Positions 16,699-25,034 are shown, counted from the stretch's first letter. The stretch is DNA of 36,998 nt from JAULUH01 sp032111745 (GCA_032111745.1 JAULUH010000508.1:1-36998), one strand, 5' to 3'. The notes: generated from the letters alone by a model not told the origin. Made by a program: numbers and translations.

Positions 16699-17517
16699 AT
16701 GTCAACTCGTCCCGTAGAGCGGCACCGCAATTGGGCCGTCTACCTCCTCGTCCTTCTGGCTATCATCGCCGGCATCCTGGCGTTCCTGGATGCCGCTCGC
16801 TATATGGGCTGGCTGCCCATCACCGAGACCGTTCCCGGCCTCGGCGAGATCAAGTTCGTCGTTCCCAATGCCCAGTGGTTCGCCGCCCTCATGGCTGCTA
16901 TCGTGGGCGTCATCTGGTTCGTAGTCGCCTGGTGGCTGTGGACCCTCAACCCCTCCGGCTGGCTGTTCGTGATCATCATCGCCATCTTCAACCTGATCCT
17001 GCTGCTGCTGGCGGTGTTGGGCAAAACCACGTTCAACCAGATCCTACCCGCCCTGCTGGTCAACGGCCTGGCGTTGATCCTCGCCCTGCTGCCCGGCACC
17101 AAGGCCGCCTTCACTCCGACGCGGCCCTCCCCGCAGGCGGCCGCGACAGCAGCCAGTGCCGCTGCGGCGCAACGAGCGGCGACAGCAGTGCCCCCGGCTA
17201 CCCCCAAACCTGTCGCTCCCGCAGCAACGGTAGCGCCCACGGTAGCGCCCACGGTAGCGCCCACGGCGCCCCCTGTGGCCCAGGACCTGACCAAGGTCGA
17301 AGGCGTTGGCCCCAAGGTCGCGGCGGCTTTGAGCGCAGCCGGCATCACTTCCTATGCGCAGCTGGCAGCTGCTACGCCGGATCAGTTGCGCAAGATCCTC
17401 GCCGACGCCGGCATCTCAGCAGATCCCGGCACCTGGTCCGAGCAGGCCCGGCTGGCTGCCGCCGGCAAGTGGGATGAGCTCAAGGCCTGGCAGGATAAGC
17501 TCGAGGGTGGCCGGTAG
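16699..17517 (+). CDS. Membrane protein with C-terminal helix-hairpin-helix domain
   Basis: Protein of 272 residues. Residues about 10-135 hold three or four membrane helices. An Ala/Pro/Val linker follows, encoded in part by a 12-base tandem repeat at 17229-17264. Residues about 197-260 form a helix-hairpin-helix unit (LTKVEGVGPKVAAALSAAGI, then SYAQLAAATPDQLRKILADAGI), close to the HHH_5/DUF4332 type that binds DNA non-specifically or acts as a protein module. The start at ATG 16699 follows GGAGG near 16685-16689; an ATG at 16692 is out of frame. The gene stands alone between its promoter and a downstream hairpin. Confidence 0.75.
   Translation: MSTRPVERHRNWAVYLLVLLAIIAGILAFLDAARYMGWLPITETVPGLGEIKFVVPNAQWFAALMAAIVGVIWFVVAWWLWTLNPSGWLFVIIIAIFNLILLLLAVLGKTTFNQILPALLVNGLALILALLPGTKAAFTPTRPSPQAAATAASAAAAQRAATAVPPATPKPVAPAATVAPTVAPTVAPTAPPVAQDLTKVEGVGPKVAAALSAAGITSYAQLAAATPDQLRKILADAGISADPGTWSEQARLAAAGKWDELKAWQDKLEGGR
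17229..17264 (+). repeat. Three 12-base tandem repeats in the HhH gene linker
   Basis: GGTAGCGCCCAC is repeated exactly three times, giving a repeated Val-Ala-Pro-Thr in the linker. Copy number may vary between strains. Confidence 0.9.
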
Positions 17518-17570
17518 TTTCGACCACGACCTGAGAGCTGGCACAGGCTCGCCGAACTGAACAGCGTCAT

Positions 17571-17609
17571 GGCCGGGGAGTCCCAGGAATAGCTTGGGGC
17601 TCCCCGGCC
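17571..17609 (+). terminator. Probable terminator after the HhH gene
   Basis: GGCCGGGGAG (17571-17580) pairs with CTCCCCGGCC (17600-17609), ten perfect pairs with a 19-base loop. Only a weak T-rich stretch follows, so efficiency is uncertain. Confidence 0.55.
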
Positions 17610-17901
17610 TGTTATTGGGGTGTGCTTCCCTCACTGGAGTCAAGACCCAAGCTTCCATCCGTTCCAACTAATCTCGCCCGAGCCGAACTCGTCATCAGGA
17701 CAGCCCACCTTCCATTGGGTACCTTATGGACGCGCGGACACCTCTCCCCCCCCGCCGTGGCGCACCTCCATGGGCATTTTGGCCGCATTTTGATGCCACC
17801 GGCATCGCCCTCGTCCAGCGGCCGGCATCCGTAAGCTCCTCCAAATGGAACAGCTGGAACAGACGGCCCGTCTTCCAGCCCCAACCCGCACACTCACCCA
17901 T
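17610..17901. other. Intergenic stretch without recognised content
   Basis: Between the two hairpins no ORF with a credible start and composition, no RNA motif and no repeat could be recognised. A run of eight C lies at 17746-17753. Confidence 0.5.
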
Positions 17902-17947
17902 AACGCGTCGAGCCCGGAGGTAACCTTCCCTCCGGGCTCGACGCGTT
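17902..17947. terminator. 19-bp perfect hairpin at the end of the respiration cluster
   Basis: A 19-base arm at 17902-17920 (starting AACGCGTCGAGC) is perfectly complementary to 17929-17947 across an eight-base loop. It lies 24 bases beyond the ctaB stop on the minus strand. No T run is present on either side, so it may be a terminator of another kind, an mRNA 3' stabiliser, or a binding site. Confidence 0.55.
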
Positions 17948-17971
17948 GTAGATAGCCGGGTGCGCTAAGGC

Positions 17972-18919
17972 TCAACCGCCAAATTTGATCATGGTATCGA
18001 GACACGCCATCAGCAGCACCACGGCCAGGTACATGTTGGAGGCGATAAAGAGGGAGCGAGCATTCTTGCCCGTGGGCACGCGCAACAGGCGGACGTTGCG
18101 GATCATCATGTCGACAGTAGCCAGGCCGACCGGCACCAGGTAGATCAGGCCCAGGGTGGGATCCAGGCCCAGCACCAGCGCGGCGACCGCGGTGGCAGCC
18201 GTGTGGAGGAAGACCCAGAAAGCAGCCGTGCGGGGGGCAACCACGACTGGCAGCATGGGAATGCTGCTGCGCGCGTAGTCGTTGCGGTAAACGATGGCCA
18301 GGCTCCAAAAGTGGCTGGGCGTCCACAGAAAGACCAGCAGAGCCAGCATCAGGGCGGCCGGCGCATTCCAGTGGCCGGCTGCAGCCGCACCACTGAGCAC
18401 GGCCGCGCTGCCAGCCGCGCCGCCGATGACGATATTCAGCGTCGTGCGGGGCTTCAGCCAGATGGTGTAGACCACCACGTAGATGAAGGCGCCCAGGGCC
18501 AGGAAGAAGGCCAGCGCCGGGTTGAAGGGCGCAGTGATCAGCACTGACAGCACGATCATGCCGGTGGCCACCCATGGTACCCAGCGCGGATTGGAGATGG
18601 TGCCATCCACAAGGGGCCGGTGGCGGGTGCGGGTCATGGTGGCGTCGGAGTTACGCTCGATGTATTGGTTGAGTGCCGAGGCGCCCGAAGCGGCCAGCCA
18701 CCCGGTGACCAGGGTAACGGCCAGCACCTGCCAGCCGGGCCAGCCTCCAGCACCCAGAAACGCGCCGCCCAGCGCTGCAAAGAGCAGCAAGCTGACCACC
18801 CTGGCTTTGAACAGCACCATCAAGGTGCTCACGACCGATGGTTGGGCCGGCTGGGCGACGGCCTCGGCCACTGCCACTTCGACTGCGTACGGATATCCTC
18901 GTCTCTTGACCGTGTTCAT
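17972..18919 (-). CDS. ctaB: Protoheme IX farnesyltransferase (heme O synthase)
   Basis: UbiA-superfamily enzyme of 315 residues that adds a farnesyl group to heme B, giving heme O, the precursor of heme A for the oxidase encoded upstream. The first prenyl-diphosphate site reads NQYIERNSDATMTRTRHRPL, close to the family consensus. The YTIWLKPRTTLNIVIGGAAG segment is also typical, and about eight or nine membrane helices are visible. GAGGAG precedes the ATG at good distance. It is the last gene of the minus-strand cluster, 71 bases after the polyferredoxin gene. A heme A synthase (ctaA) is not in the window. Confidence 0.93.
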   Translation of the reverse strand: MNTVKRRGYPYAVEVAVAEAVAQPAQPSVVSTLMVLFKARVVSLLLFAALGGAFLGAGGWPGWQVLAVTLVTGWLAASGASALNQYIERNSDATMTRTRHRPLVDGTISNPRWVPWVATGMIVLSVLITAPFNPALAFFLALGAFIYVVVYTIWLKPRTTLNIVIGGAAGSAAVLSGAAAAGHWNAPAALMLALLVFLWTPSHFWSLAIVYRNDYARSSIPMLPVVVAPRTAAFWVFLHTAATAVAALVLGLDPTLGLIYLVPVGLATVDMMIRNVRLLRVPTGKNARSLFIASNMYLAVVLLMACLDTMIKFGG

Positions 18920-18990
18920 GAAATCTCCTCAGAATACCGGCTAGTTCTCAGGTATCGTCCTGGTGCGCCCGGGCACGGTACCATCACTTG

Positions 18991-20463
18991 TTAACCCACA
19001 AACCCTGCGCTGCCTCGCATCTCCATGGGCAGCATGAAGATGGCGGTGGCTGTCAGCGCCAGCAGGATGAGCAGGGCCAGCCAGGGCAGGGCGGCCTGGC
19101 GAGCAGCGCGATCGCTGGCGTGTGCGGTGAAGGCGATCCGGTACAGCACAAAGGTGCTGGCCAGGAAGCCGATGGCTACGGTGATCGCCTCCAGCGGAAA
19201 CAGCCATTCGGCGGGCAGGATCGGTCCCAGCGCCCAGTTGGGCTCCGCGCTCAGCAGGGCCAGGCCGTGATCGATCAAGAAGCTCTGCAGCACGGGAACT
19301 GCCGTGAGGGCACCCGTGGCGAAATGGTAGCTGTAGTGGGCAAACCAGATCGCAAAGCCCAGCGGCACCACTGCCGGCGCGTAACGGGCCAGGACCACCC
19401 GGACTCCATCGCGGCCAGCAAATTGGCGGCCCCGGCGCTCGGCACCGCTCAGGTGCAGGCTCAACCAAGCAGCGACGTAGCCCAGGGCGAGCGGCAGGGC
19501 CACATTGAGCACGCCGAAGAGCAACAGCAGGACCAGGGCATCGCTACCGGTGCCCAGCAGCCGGCCCAGCCATGCTTCGAGCGCGTACACTGGTGGCACC
19601 ATGCCGAAGGCATTGCTCACCCCGGCGAAGGCGAATACCAGTACCAGGAAGGCGAGGTCCCAGCGTGCCGGCCACTGGGAGCTCGTGAGCTCCTGCAAGG
19701 GCTTGCGGACGGCCAGCGCCACGTTGTCGTGCGGGCAGGCCCGGGCGCAGTCCAGGCAGAGTACACAATCCATATTGCTGCGTACCTGGGGCACAAACAG
19801 TTCGGTGCCACATCCCAGCATCGCCATATCGGACGTGCCGTTCACGCACTCCTTGCCCACACAGGTGTGGCAGACGTCCTGACTGCGGGCCGTGATCTGC
19901 AGCGGTGACACAGTAGAGCCGACGAAATTAAACGTGCCGAGGGGGCAGAGGTACTTACAGAAGGGCGATTCGGCGAACAGTGCCTCCAGGATGAAGGCGG
20001 CTGCGAAATAGCCGATGGCTACCCATGCCGTGAGCCACGGACTGGCCCACAGGTCAAAGGCCTCGTAGGCCCAGAACAGGGCCACCAGGGCCGCAATAGC
20101 CAGCCACTTGCTGCGCAGGGCCCGGGGCCAGCGCCGTCCCTGCCCGCTGAGCTTGCGAGCCACGGTGCGGGGCAGGGCAAAGGGACAGCTCATACAGAAC
20201 AGGTTGCCCACCAGCAGCAGCGCCAGCACCACCAGCCCGCGATAGTGTACCCATGCCGCCACGGTGGCGATGTTCTGGGGGGCCAGCTGGGGCCCGGTGA
20301 GGCCGTCGTAGATCATCACCAGCGCTAGTGCCAGCAATGGCAGCTGGAAGATCAGACGACCCCAGCGCCAGCGCAGCAGCTGGCCCACGCCAGGTAGACG
20401 CAGGACATCATACAGGGGTGCCGGCTGGTAAAGGGCAGGGCTCATACTGGCTTTGCTGGCCAT
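18991..20463 (-). CDS. Membrane polyferredoxin (NapH/NosR/CcoG-like)
   Basis: 490 residues with about ten membrane helices and many cysteines arranged for iron-sulfur or redox centres: Cys90/Cys93 (NLFCMSCP), Cys169/Cys173 (SPFCKYLCP), Cys198/201/206 (CHTCVGKEC) and a full 4Fe-4S motif at Cys233/236/239/243 (CVLCLDCARACP). The layout resembles NapH, NosR and CcoG membrane ferredoxins, which move electrons across or along the membrane and in CcoG assist copper delivery to oxidases. The position in an oxidase-assembly operon next to Sco and a FixH-like protein favours a copper or redox maturation role; that is inference. The ATG at 20463 follows the previous stop by one base. Confidence 0.8.
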   Translation of the reverse strand: MASKASMSPALYQPAPLYDVLRLPGVGQLLRWRWGRLIFQLPLLALALVMIYDGLTGPQLAPQNIATVAAWVHYRGLVVLALLLVGNLFCMSCPFALPRTVARKLSGQGRRWPRALRSKWLAIAALVALFWAYEAFDLWASPWLTAWVAIGYFAAAFILEALFAESPFCKYLCPLGTFNFVGSTVSPLQITARSQDVCHTCVGKECVNGTSDMAMLGCGTELFVPQVRSNMDCVLCLDCARACPHDNVALAVRKPLQELTSSQWPARWDLAFLVLVFAFAGVSNAFGMVPPVYALEAWLGRLLGTGSDALVLLLLFGVLNVALPLALGYVAAWLSLHLSGAERRGRQFAGRDGVRVVLARYAPAVVPLGFAIWFAHYSYHFATGALTAVPVLQSFLIDHGLALLSAEPNWALGPILPAEWLFPLEAITVAIGFLASTFVLYRIAFTAHASDRAARQAALPWLALLILLALTATAIFMLPMEMRGSAGFVG

Positions 20464-20464
20464 G

Positions 20465-20896
20465 TTAGGGCTGCACCGCCAGGTCGAACCGCCGCACGGC
20501 CATACGGCCATCCGGCAGGGTGGCCGTCACGGTGACGAACCAGTCGCCGGCCATGGTCCATGTCAAATCAGCTGTGTACAGGCCGCCGCCGGCATCGACG
20601 GCATCGGCCAGCACGGGCTGCATGCCGGCGTGGGACATATCACCCTTCAGGCGCACGGTGGCCCCGTCGATGCTCTGCCCGGCCCGGTCGGCCAGAGCTA
20701 CCGTTAGCTGGGCCGGTCCTACAGCCGCCGGCTCGGGAGCCACCGCCAGGGTCACGGCCACATCGGGGGCCTCTTCGCCACTCTGCTGCTGGCTGGCCCG
20801 CTGGCAGCTGGCTGCACTGAGCACCAGGATGCCCAGCACGATGAAAACGACTGTGGCTCGGGAGAGCCTCTGGCTGATCGCAGACATCCTGATCAC
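20465..20896 (-). CDS. FixH/YtkA-like lipoprotein
   Basis: 143 residues. The signal peptide ends in LSAASC (lipidation). The rest is a single beta-rich domain ending in WFVTVTATLPDGRMAVRRFD, which resembles FixH/YtkA-like domains. These occur beside cytochrome oxidase and copper-handling genes. GTG at 20896 is used as start because GGGA lies seven bases upstream; an ATG three codons later is an alternative. It sits tightly between the Sco gene (four bases) and the polyferredoxin gene (one base). Confidence 0.7.
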   Translation of the reverse strand: MIRMSAISQRLSRATVVFIVLGILVLSAASCQRASQQQSGEEAPDVAVTLAVAPEPAAVGPAQLTVALADRAGQSIDGATVRLKGDMSHAGMQPVLADAVDAGGGLYTADLTWTMAGDWFVTVTATLPDGRMAVRRFDLAVQP

Positions 20897-20900
20897 CCGC

Positions 20901-21530
20901 TTATCCCTGCCCAGCTGTTTTCACCAGCTGGCGCAGGTCGGACACGATGTCCGAGGTTGGCGTGCCGTAGGCGTAGCTGAGACGCAGGTTGCCCTGCTGG
21001 TCTACCAGGAACACCCGGGCAGTGTGGTTGATGATGTAGCCGATGGCCGAGCCCTCGAGCTCTTGGAGCTCGGCGACTACGCCGTAATCCTCCTGCACTG
21101 CCGCCAGCGTCGCCGGCTCCCCGGTGAGGCCAATGATGTCCGGGTGGAAGCTGGCGATGTAGCTCGCCAGCTTGGCCGGGGTGTCGCGCTCGGGATCGAC
21201 GGTCACAAAAGCGTAGCGTACATCAGTGCCGTCTTCGCCCAGGTCCTCGAGCACCTGCCGGGCCTCTGCCAAAGTAGTCGGGCAGATGTCGGGGCACGAG
21301 GTGTAACCGAAGAACAACAGGACGATGTGACCCTGCTGGTCGCTGAGCCGGAAAGGCCGGCCCTGCGCAGTGACCAGCTCAAAATCGGCGGCCTGCTTGC
21401 CGGCCGGATATTGGGTGCCCTTGAACTGGTACGGCTGGCCGCAGCCGGCTGCGGCCACAGCCATGGCCAGCAGCACCGGCACCAGGATCCAGCCGATGCG
21501 CCGGATCACTTGCCGCTGGCGGCTTGCCAT
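20901..21530 (-). CDS. sco1: Sco/SenC copper chaperone lipoprotein
   Basis: Thioredoxin-fold protein of 209 residues that delivers copper to, or reduces, the CuA centre of oxidase subunit II. The copper ligands are Cys79 and Cys83 in TSCPDICP and His169 in IINHTARVF. A signal peptide with AAAGC (Cys30) makes it a lipoprotein facing outward, where CuA is assembled. Its start overlaps the end of the Surf1 gene by 25 bases, which indicates co-translation in one operon. Confidence 0.95.
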   Translation of the reverse strand: MASRQRQVIRRIGWILVPVLLAMAVAAAGCGQPYQFKGTQYPAGKQAADFELVTAQGRPFRLSDQQGHIVLLFFGYTSCPDICPTTLAEARQVLEDLGEDGTDVRYAFVTVDPERDTPAKLASYIASFHPDIIGLTGEPATLAAVQEDYGVVAELQELEGSAIGYIINHTARVFLVDQQGNLRLSYAYGTPTSDIVSDLRQLVKTAGQG

Positions 21531-22372
21531 GTGCCGTTTCCTTGCTGCATGGCCGGTGACGCGGCCTCAGCTGCTGTGCCATCGCCGGAGGCTGCGGCGG
21601 ACACAGCCGCAGCCTTGTTGAGACGGCCGCGCACCAGGCTGACGTAGATCACACCGGCGGTGATGGCAAAGGCGAACCACTGTAGGGCATAGCCCATGTG
21701 CGGCCCTTCGGACAGATCCACCTCCGGTTCGATGCGGTAGGGCAGCGCGGTGTTACCCGAGGGCCCCGGCGATTGCAGCAGATAGACGGGTAACAGCTCG
21801 TAGGGCATCTGTCCCTGGATCGCTTCGACGTCGATGCGGTACCACTCGGCCTTGGGAGTCTGCGGTTCCGGGTTGGCCTTGGCCCTTTCGGCCGCCTGGC
21901 CGAATAGGATCTGAGACGGCTGCAGGAAGCCCGCCACCGTCACCGTGGCGGACGGCTCATCGTACTGGGCCATCGCCGCAGTCTCCAGGCCGTCGCCCGG
22001 CACCCAGCCGCGATCGACCAGGATAGCCTGGCTGGTGCCATCCAGCACCAGGGGGGCTACCAGGTGCAGGCCCAGCTGGCCCTCCCGGGGCTGTTGCAGC
22101 AGCACCAGCTGGCGGGCGAAGTCGAACTGCCCCGTGGCCACCGAACGCGTGTTGCGGATCACATCCCGTTCGGTAGTTTGGGGCCAGGCCGTGGCAACTG
22201 CGTTCAAGGAGAGTGGGGTTGCCTCCAACTTCGCCACCAGGTCGGCATTTTGGGCCAGGCGCTGCTCCCGCCGTTCCAACTGCCAGACGCCGAGCCTCAT
22301 CATGACCGCCATGGCGGCCAGCACCAGTAGAGTGACCAGGATATAACGCCGGCTGAACAGGGCTTTCAACAT
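21506..22372 (-). CDS. surf1: Surf1-family oxidase assembly factor
   Basis: 288 residues. An N-terminal membrane helix (ILVTLLVLAAMAVMMRLGVWQL) is followed by the family motif WQLERREQRL; a large outer loop contains ILVDRGWVPGDG, and the C-terminal helix begins PHMGYALQWFAFA. Surf1 proteins help place heme A in subunit I. The C-terminus has an extra Ala-rich tail of about 45 residues. The ATG at 22372 follows the previous stop by seven bases; codons further upstream lie inside the neighbouring gene and are not used. Confidence 0.92.
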   Translation of the reverse strand: MLKALFSRRYILVTLLVLAAMAVMMRLGVWQLERREQRLAQNADLVAKLEATPLSLNAVATAWPQTTERDVIRNTRSVATGQFDFARQLVLLQQPREGQLGLHLVAPLVLDGTSQAILVDRGWVPGDGLETAAMAQYDEPSATVTVAGFLQPSQILFGQAAERAKANPEPQTPKAEWYRIDVEAIQGQMPYELLPVYLLQSPGPSGNTALPYRIEPEVDLSEGPHMGYALQWFAFAITAGVIYVSLVRGRLNKAAAVSAAASGDGTAAEAASPAMQQGNGTWQAASGK

Positions 22373-22379
22373 GACGGCC

Positions 22380-22994
22380 CTACTTACGCAGCCAGCGGCC
22401 GCCAAAGCGGTTGAACAGCAGCACACCACCGCCCAGGACCACCAGCACGACGCCAAAAGCGATGCGCCCCCAATTGGTGCCGGCCTCCTGGACCTCTACG
22501 GGAAAGGACGCGCTGCCGGTGTCCGTGCCGGTGGTGCCGGTATAGGCCACAGTGATCTGCCACGGTCCGGTTGTGGGCAACTCCAGATCGGTCTCGTAGT
22601 ATGTCTTGATGGTGGCATTTTCGTGGGTGGCCGGGGCCATGAGGGGTTGGGTGGCAGCATCAGCACCGGTCGGTGCGGCGTGAACTAACACGCCGGCATT
22701 GAGCACGGGCTGGTCGGTGGCCGGCTCCACCAGAGCCACGGTGATGTGGAACGTGCCCACGCGCGCAGGCTCCGGGTTAGTCCAGGCGAAGATCTCATAA
22801 GTTCCGGCGGGTTCCTCCACCAGCCGTGGCGTGCCACCGCCGTGGGCCAACGCTGTGGGCGCGGCGACACCTAAGGTCAGCAGCATGCCGACGGCCACTG
22901 CTAGGTGTGCGGCAGGGGCAGTCCAGCCCAGGTTTTTTCCCGTTGGCCATCGAAAGCGCAGTTGCATCGGATCTCGATCTTCGCCCATGGTCAT
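22380..22994 (-). CDS. Secreted FixH/YtkA-like domain protein with C-terminal anchor
   Basis: About 204 residues. A signal peptide ends near TALAHG; the middle is a beta domain (YEIFAWTNPEPARVGTFHIT, then GPWQITVAYTG) similar to YtkA/CopC-like domains; and a C-terminal helix (IAFGVVLVVLGGGVLLFNRF) with a basic tail anchors it. It lies between CtaG and Surf1, so a part in copper handling is likely but unproven. Three starts are possible: ATG 22994 overlaps the ctaG stop as ATGA and is used here; ATG 22988 and ATG 22967 are alternatives, the last giving the neatest signal peptide. Confidence 0.7.
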   Translation of the reverse strand: MTMGEDRDPMQLRFRWPTGKNLGWTAPAAHLAVAVGMLLTLGVAAPTALAHGGGTPRLVEEPAGTYEIFAWTNPEPARVGTFHITVALVEPATDQPVLNAGVLVHAAPTGADAATQPLMAPATHENATIKTYYETDLELPTTGPWQITVAYTGTTGTDTGSASFPVEVQEAGTNWGRIAFGVVLVVLGGGVLLFNRFGGRWLRK

Positions 22995-23923
22995 GGCCGG
23001 CGGGCGATGGTGTTCTCGTCCACCAGCCACGGTGGATTGGGGTCAGCTGGCTTGTCGACCTCGGTCTGCACGATGCGGCTGATCAGCACCAGCGCGGTGA
23101 GGAAAAACATCATGCCGCCGGGGATCCACATGATCACGCCGCTGAGGATCTGGTCGTCCATGACCGACATCCCATACAGCCGTGGCACGGCGGCGTAGAA
23201 GGGATAGATCGGCTGGGTGGCGAAGGCGATGGCGATGCCGGTGAACATGCTGATGGGCACCAGCGACACCACAAAGACCAGTCGCTGAACCGTGCTCAAG
23301 GTCCGGTGAAAGCGCGGGGCCACGCCCGTGATGTGCCACCAGACCAGTACCGCTACGGCGAAGAAGGTCAGGTGTTGGATGTCATGCACGAAAGGCACAC
23401 GCAACGCCAGATCGTACATGTTGCGATCGTGCCAGCCCACGTAGACGATGAAGTAGATGATCCACACGATGCCAGGTGCTGTCAAAGTCGTCACGACCCG
23501 GCGGAGCGCGCTCTGGCCGTTCAGTACACTGGCGATGGTCTCGCGCCCTGCTTTGGGCAGGCCCCAAATGCTGATGGCATAGGGCGATGCCAGTAGAAGC
23601 AGGGGCGCGGCCACCATCATCATCAACAGGTGCTGAATCATGTGCATGAAGAACAGCTGGCTGGCTAGCACATCGATGGGTGACATCAGCCCCACGGCGA
23701 TGACAACCAGGCCGGTCACGTAGGCTACGGGACGCCACCACACCAGCAGGGGAGGGCGGGGATTGGTGCGCGGGACTGCCCCGTCCGCTGGCTGTGCAGC
23801 TCTCTCCCGGCCTACCCGCGCGCTCAAGCGGCGCCAACCCAGCAGATATAGGGTGGCCGCCAGCACCAGCACGAGGATCACCTCGATGCGCAGGTCCCAG
23901 GAAAGAAGTAGTGCCCGTGTCAT
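22991..23923 (-). CDS. ctaG: Cytochrome c oxidase assembly factor CtaG (caa3 type)
   Basis: Polytopic protein of 310 residues of the caa3-CtaG family. Conserved features are LFFMHMIQHLLMMMVAAPLL, then VHDIQHLTFFAVAVLVWW and GVIMWIPGGMMF, with His and Met residues in helices that suit copper binding. In Bacillus, CtaG is needed for active caa3 oxidase. The gene is the fifth of the oxidase operon and follows subunit III by 52 bases. Confidence 0.92.
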   Translation of the reverse strand: MTRALLLSWDLRIEVILVLVLAATLYLLGWRRLSARVGRERAAQPADGAVPRTNPRPPLLVWWRPVAYVTGLVVIAVGLMSPIDVLASQLFFMHMIQHLLMMMVAAPLLLLASPYAISIWGLPKAGRETIASVLNGQSALRRVVTTLTAPGIVWIIYFIVYVGWHDRNMYDLALRVPFVHDIQHLTFFAVAVLVWWHITGVAPRFHRTLSTVQRLVFVVSLVPISMFTGIAIAFATQPIYPFYAAVPRLYGMSVMDDQILSGVIMWIPGGMMFFLTALVLISRIVQTEVDKPADPNPPWLVDENTIARRP

Positions 23924-23975
23924 CGTTAGTCAACTCCGGATCCAGCCCCCGGCAGCAGCCCGGGTGCCGGGCCAG

Positions 23976-24590
23976 CTATCCGCCGTGCCCACCGGGTACG
24001 GCAACGCCGATGAGGTAGATGGCCGGATAGAAGAACACCCAGACCAAGTCGACGTAGTGCCAGTAGATGGCCGTTGCCTCGACACCCCAGTGCTCGTTGG
24101 CCGAGAACTGGCCCTTTCGGCCCAGGTTCCAGATCAGCATGATCAGGATGATCCCGCTAAGCACGTGCAGGGCGTGCATGCCAGTCATGCCGTACAGCAC
24201 GGCGCCGTACACGCCGTCGGTGGGGTGGATGTGGTTACCGAGCACCAGGCGGCCCTCTTCGAAGCTGAAGCCCCACTCGAAGAAGAGCACGCCCAGGAAG
24301 AAGACCAGGCCCAGGAAGGCTGTGATCAGGAGCCCGCGCATGAAATTCTTGCGGTCGTCATTGGCGATAGCCATCTCGGCGCGGTTCATGAAGAAGCTGC
24401 TGAGCAACAGCACGCCCGTGATAATCAGCGGCACGATCTGCGGCAACTCGGGCCGGGTGCCGCCCCACAGGAAGAAGCGGGCCACCAGCAGGCCGCCAAA
24501 GAGAAAGGTTTCCGACAGGAAGAACAGCCACATGCCCAGGCGGTTACGCCGCACCTGGGCCTGAGCGGCCTCGGCGATTGCAGCAGACAT
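23976..24590 (-). CDS. ctaE: Cytochrome c oxidase subunit III
   Basis: 204 residues with five membrane helices, the short form common in bacterial caa3 oxidases. Typical sequences are GMWLFFLSETFLFGGLL, EWGFSF, MTGMHALHVLSG and IYWHYVDLVWVFFYPAIYL. It stabilises the catalytic subunit I. The start codon directly abuts the stop of the subunit IV gene, so translation is coupled. Confidence 0.96.
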   Translation of the reverse strand: MSAAIAEAAQAQVRRNRLGMWLFFLSETFLFGGLLVARFFLWGGTRPELPQIVPLIITGVLLLSSFFMNRAEMAIANDDRKNFMRGLLITAFLGLVFFLGVLFFEWGFSFEEGRLVLGNHIHPTDGVYGAVLYGMTGMHALHVLSGIILIMLIWNLGRKGQFSANEHWGVEATAIYWHYVDLVWVFFYPAIYLIGVAVPGGHGG

Positions 24591-24953
24591 CTAGTGGGCC
24601 TCCTCGGTGCGCCAGAGCATGGCAATGTGCATGAAGAAGTACATGATCAGGGCCGCCTTGAGCACCATCATAATGAACATCAGCACGGGCGAGTTCAAGG
24701 CTGCCATCAAGAACTCGACGATAGTCAGCGCGCCCAGGCCGAGCAGGACCCCGATGCCCAGGCGGTAGGCCGACTTGCGCCGGGCGCTGAGCTGGATGTA
24801 GTCCGGGCCGCGTGCGGGCGCTGGTGCCTGCCCCGTGGCCTTGACCGCTTTGGGGTCGCCCGGCATGATCCGGGTCAGTAGCAGGATGCCCAACAGGATC
24901 GCGCCGCCGACCAGCAGGGGTAGAAGCATGAAAACCAGGAATGGAGCTTGCAT
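24591..24953 (-). CDS. ctaF: Cytochrome c oxidase subunit IV
   Basis: Small membrane protein of 120 residues. The C-terminal half (LTIVEFLMAAL, then MIVLKAALIMYFFMHI-like region) fits prokaryotic subunit IV. The N-terminal half adds one more membrane helix and a Pro/Ala linker, making it longer than the usual form. Two ATGs compete: 24959 is touched by GGAGA, while 24953 lies seven bases after GGAG, so the latter is chosen. A long hairpin precedes the gene within the operon. Confidence 0.85.
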   Translation of the reverse strand: MQAPFLVFMLLPLLVGGAILLGILLLTRIMPGDPKAVKATGQAPAPARGPDYIQLSARRKSAYRLGIGVLLGLGALTIVEFLMAALNSPVLMFIMMVLKAALIMYFFMHIAMLWRTEEAH

Positions 24954-24985
24954 GGTCATTCTCCAGATTTGCTATCGCCCGGGGC

Positions 24986-25027
24986 GGTGCCCGTCACGTG
25001 CGCCAGAACGCGCGCGTGACGGGCACC
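24986..25027 (-). other. Long hairpin between ctaD and ctaF
   Basis: GGTGCCCGTCACG (24986-24998) pairs perfectly with 25015-25027. The pairing continues inward through one G-T pair and four G-C pairs to a six-base loop, about 18 pairs in total. No T run follows. It may cut or stabilise the operon mRNA and so set the ratio of the subunits. Confidence 0.7.
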
Positions 25028-25034
25028 GGTCCGG

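Noticed and set aside
23763..24881. ORF of over 370 codons opposite ctaG, ctaE and ctaF
   Set aside because: It crosses three oxidase genes and has the Glu/Gln/His-rich composition of an antisense shadow.
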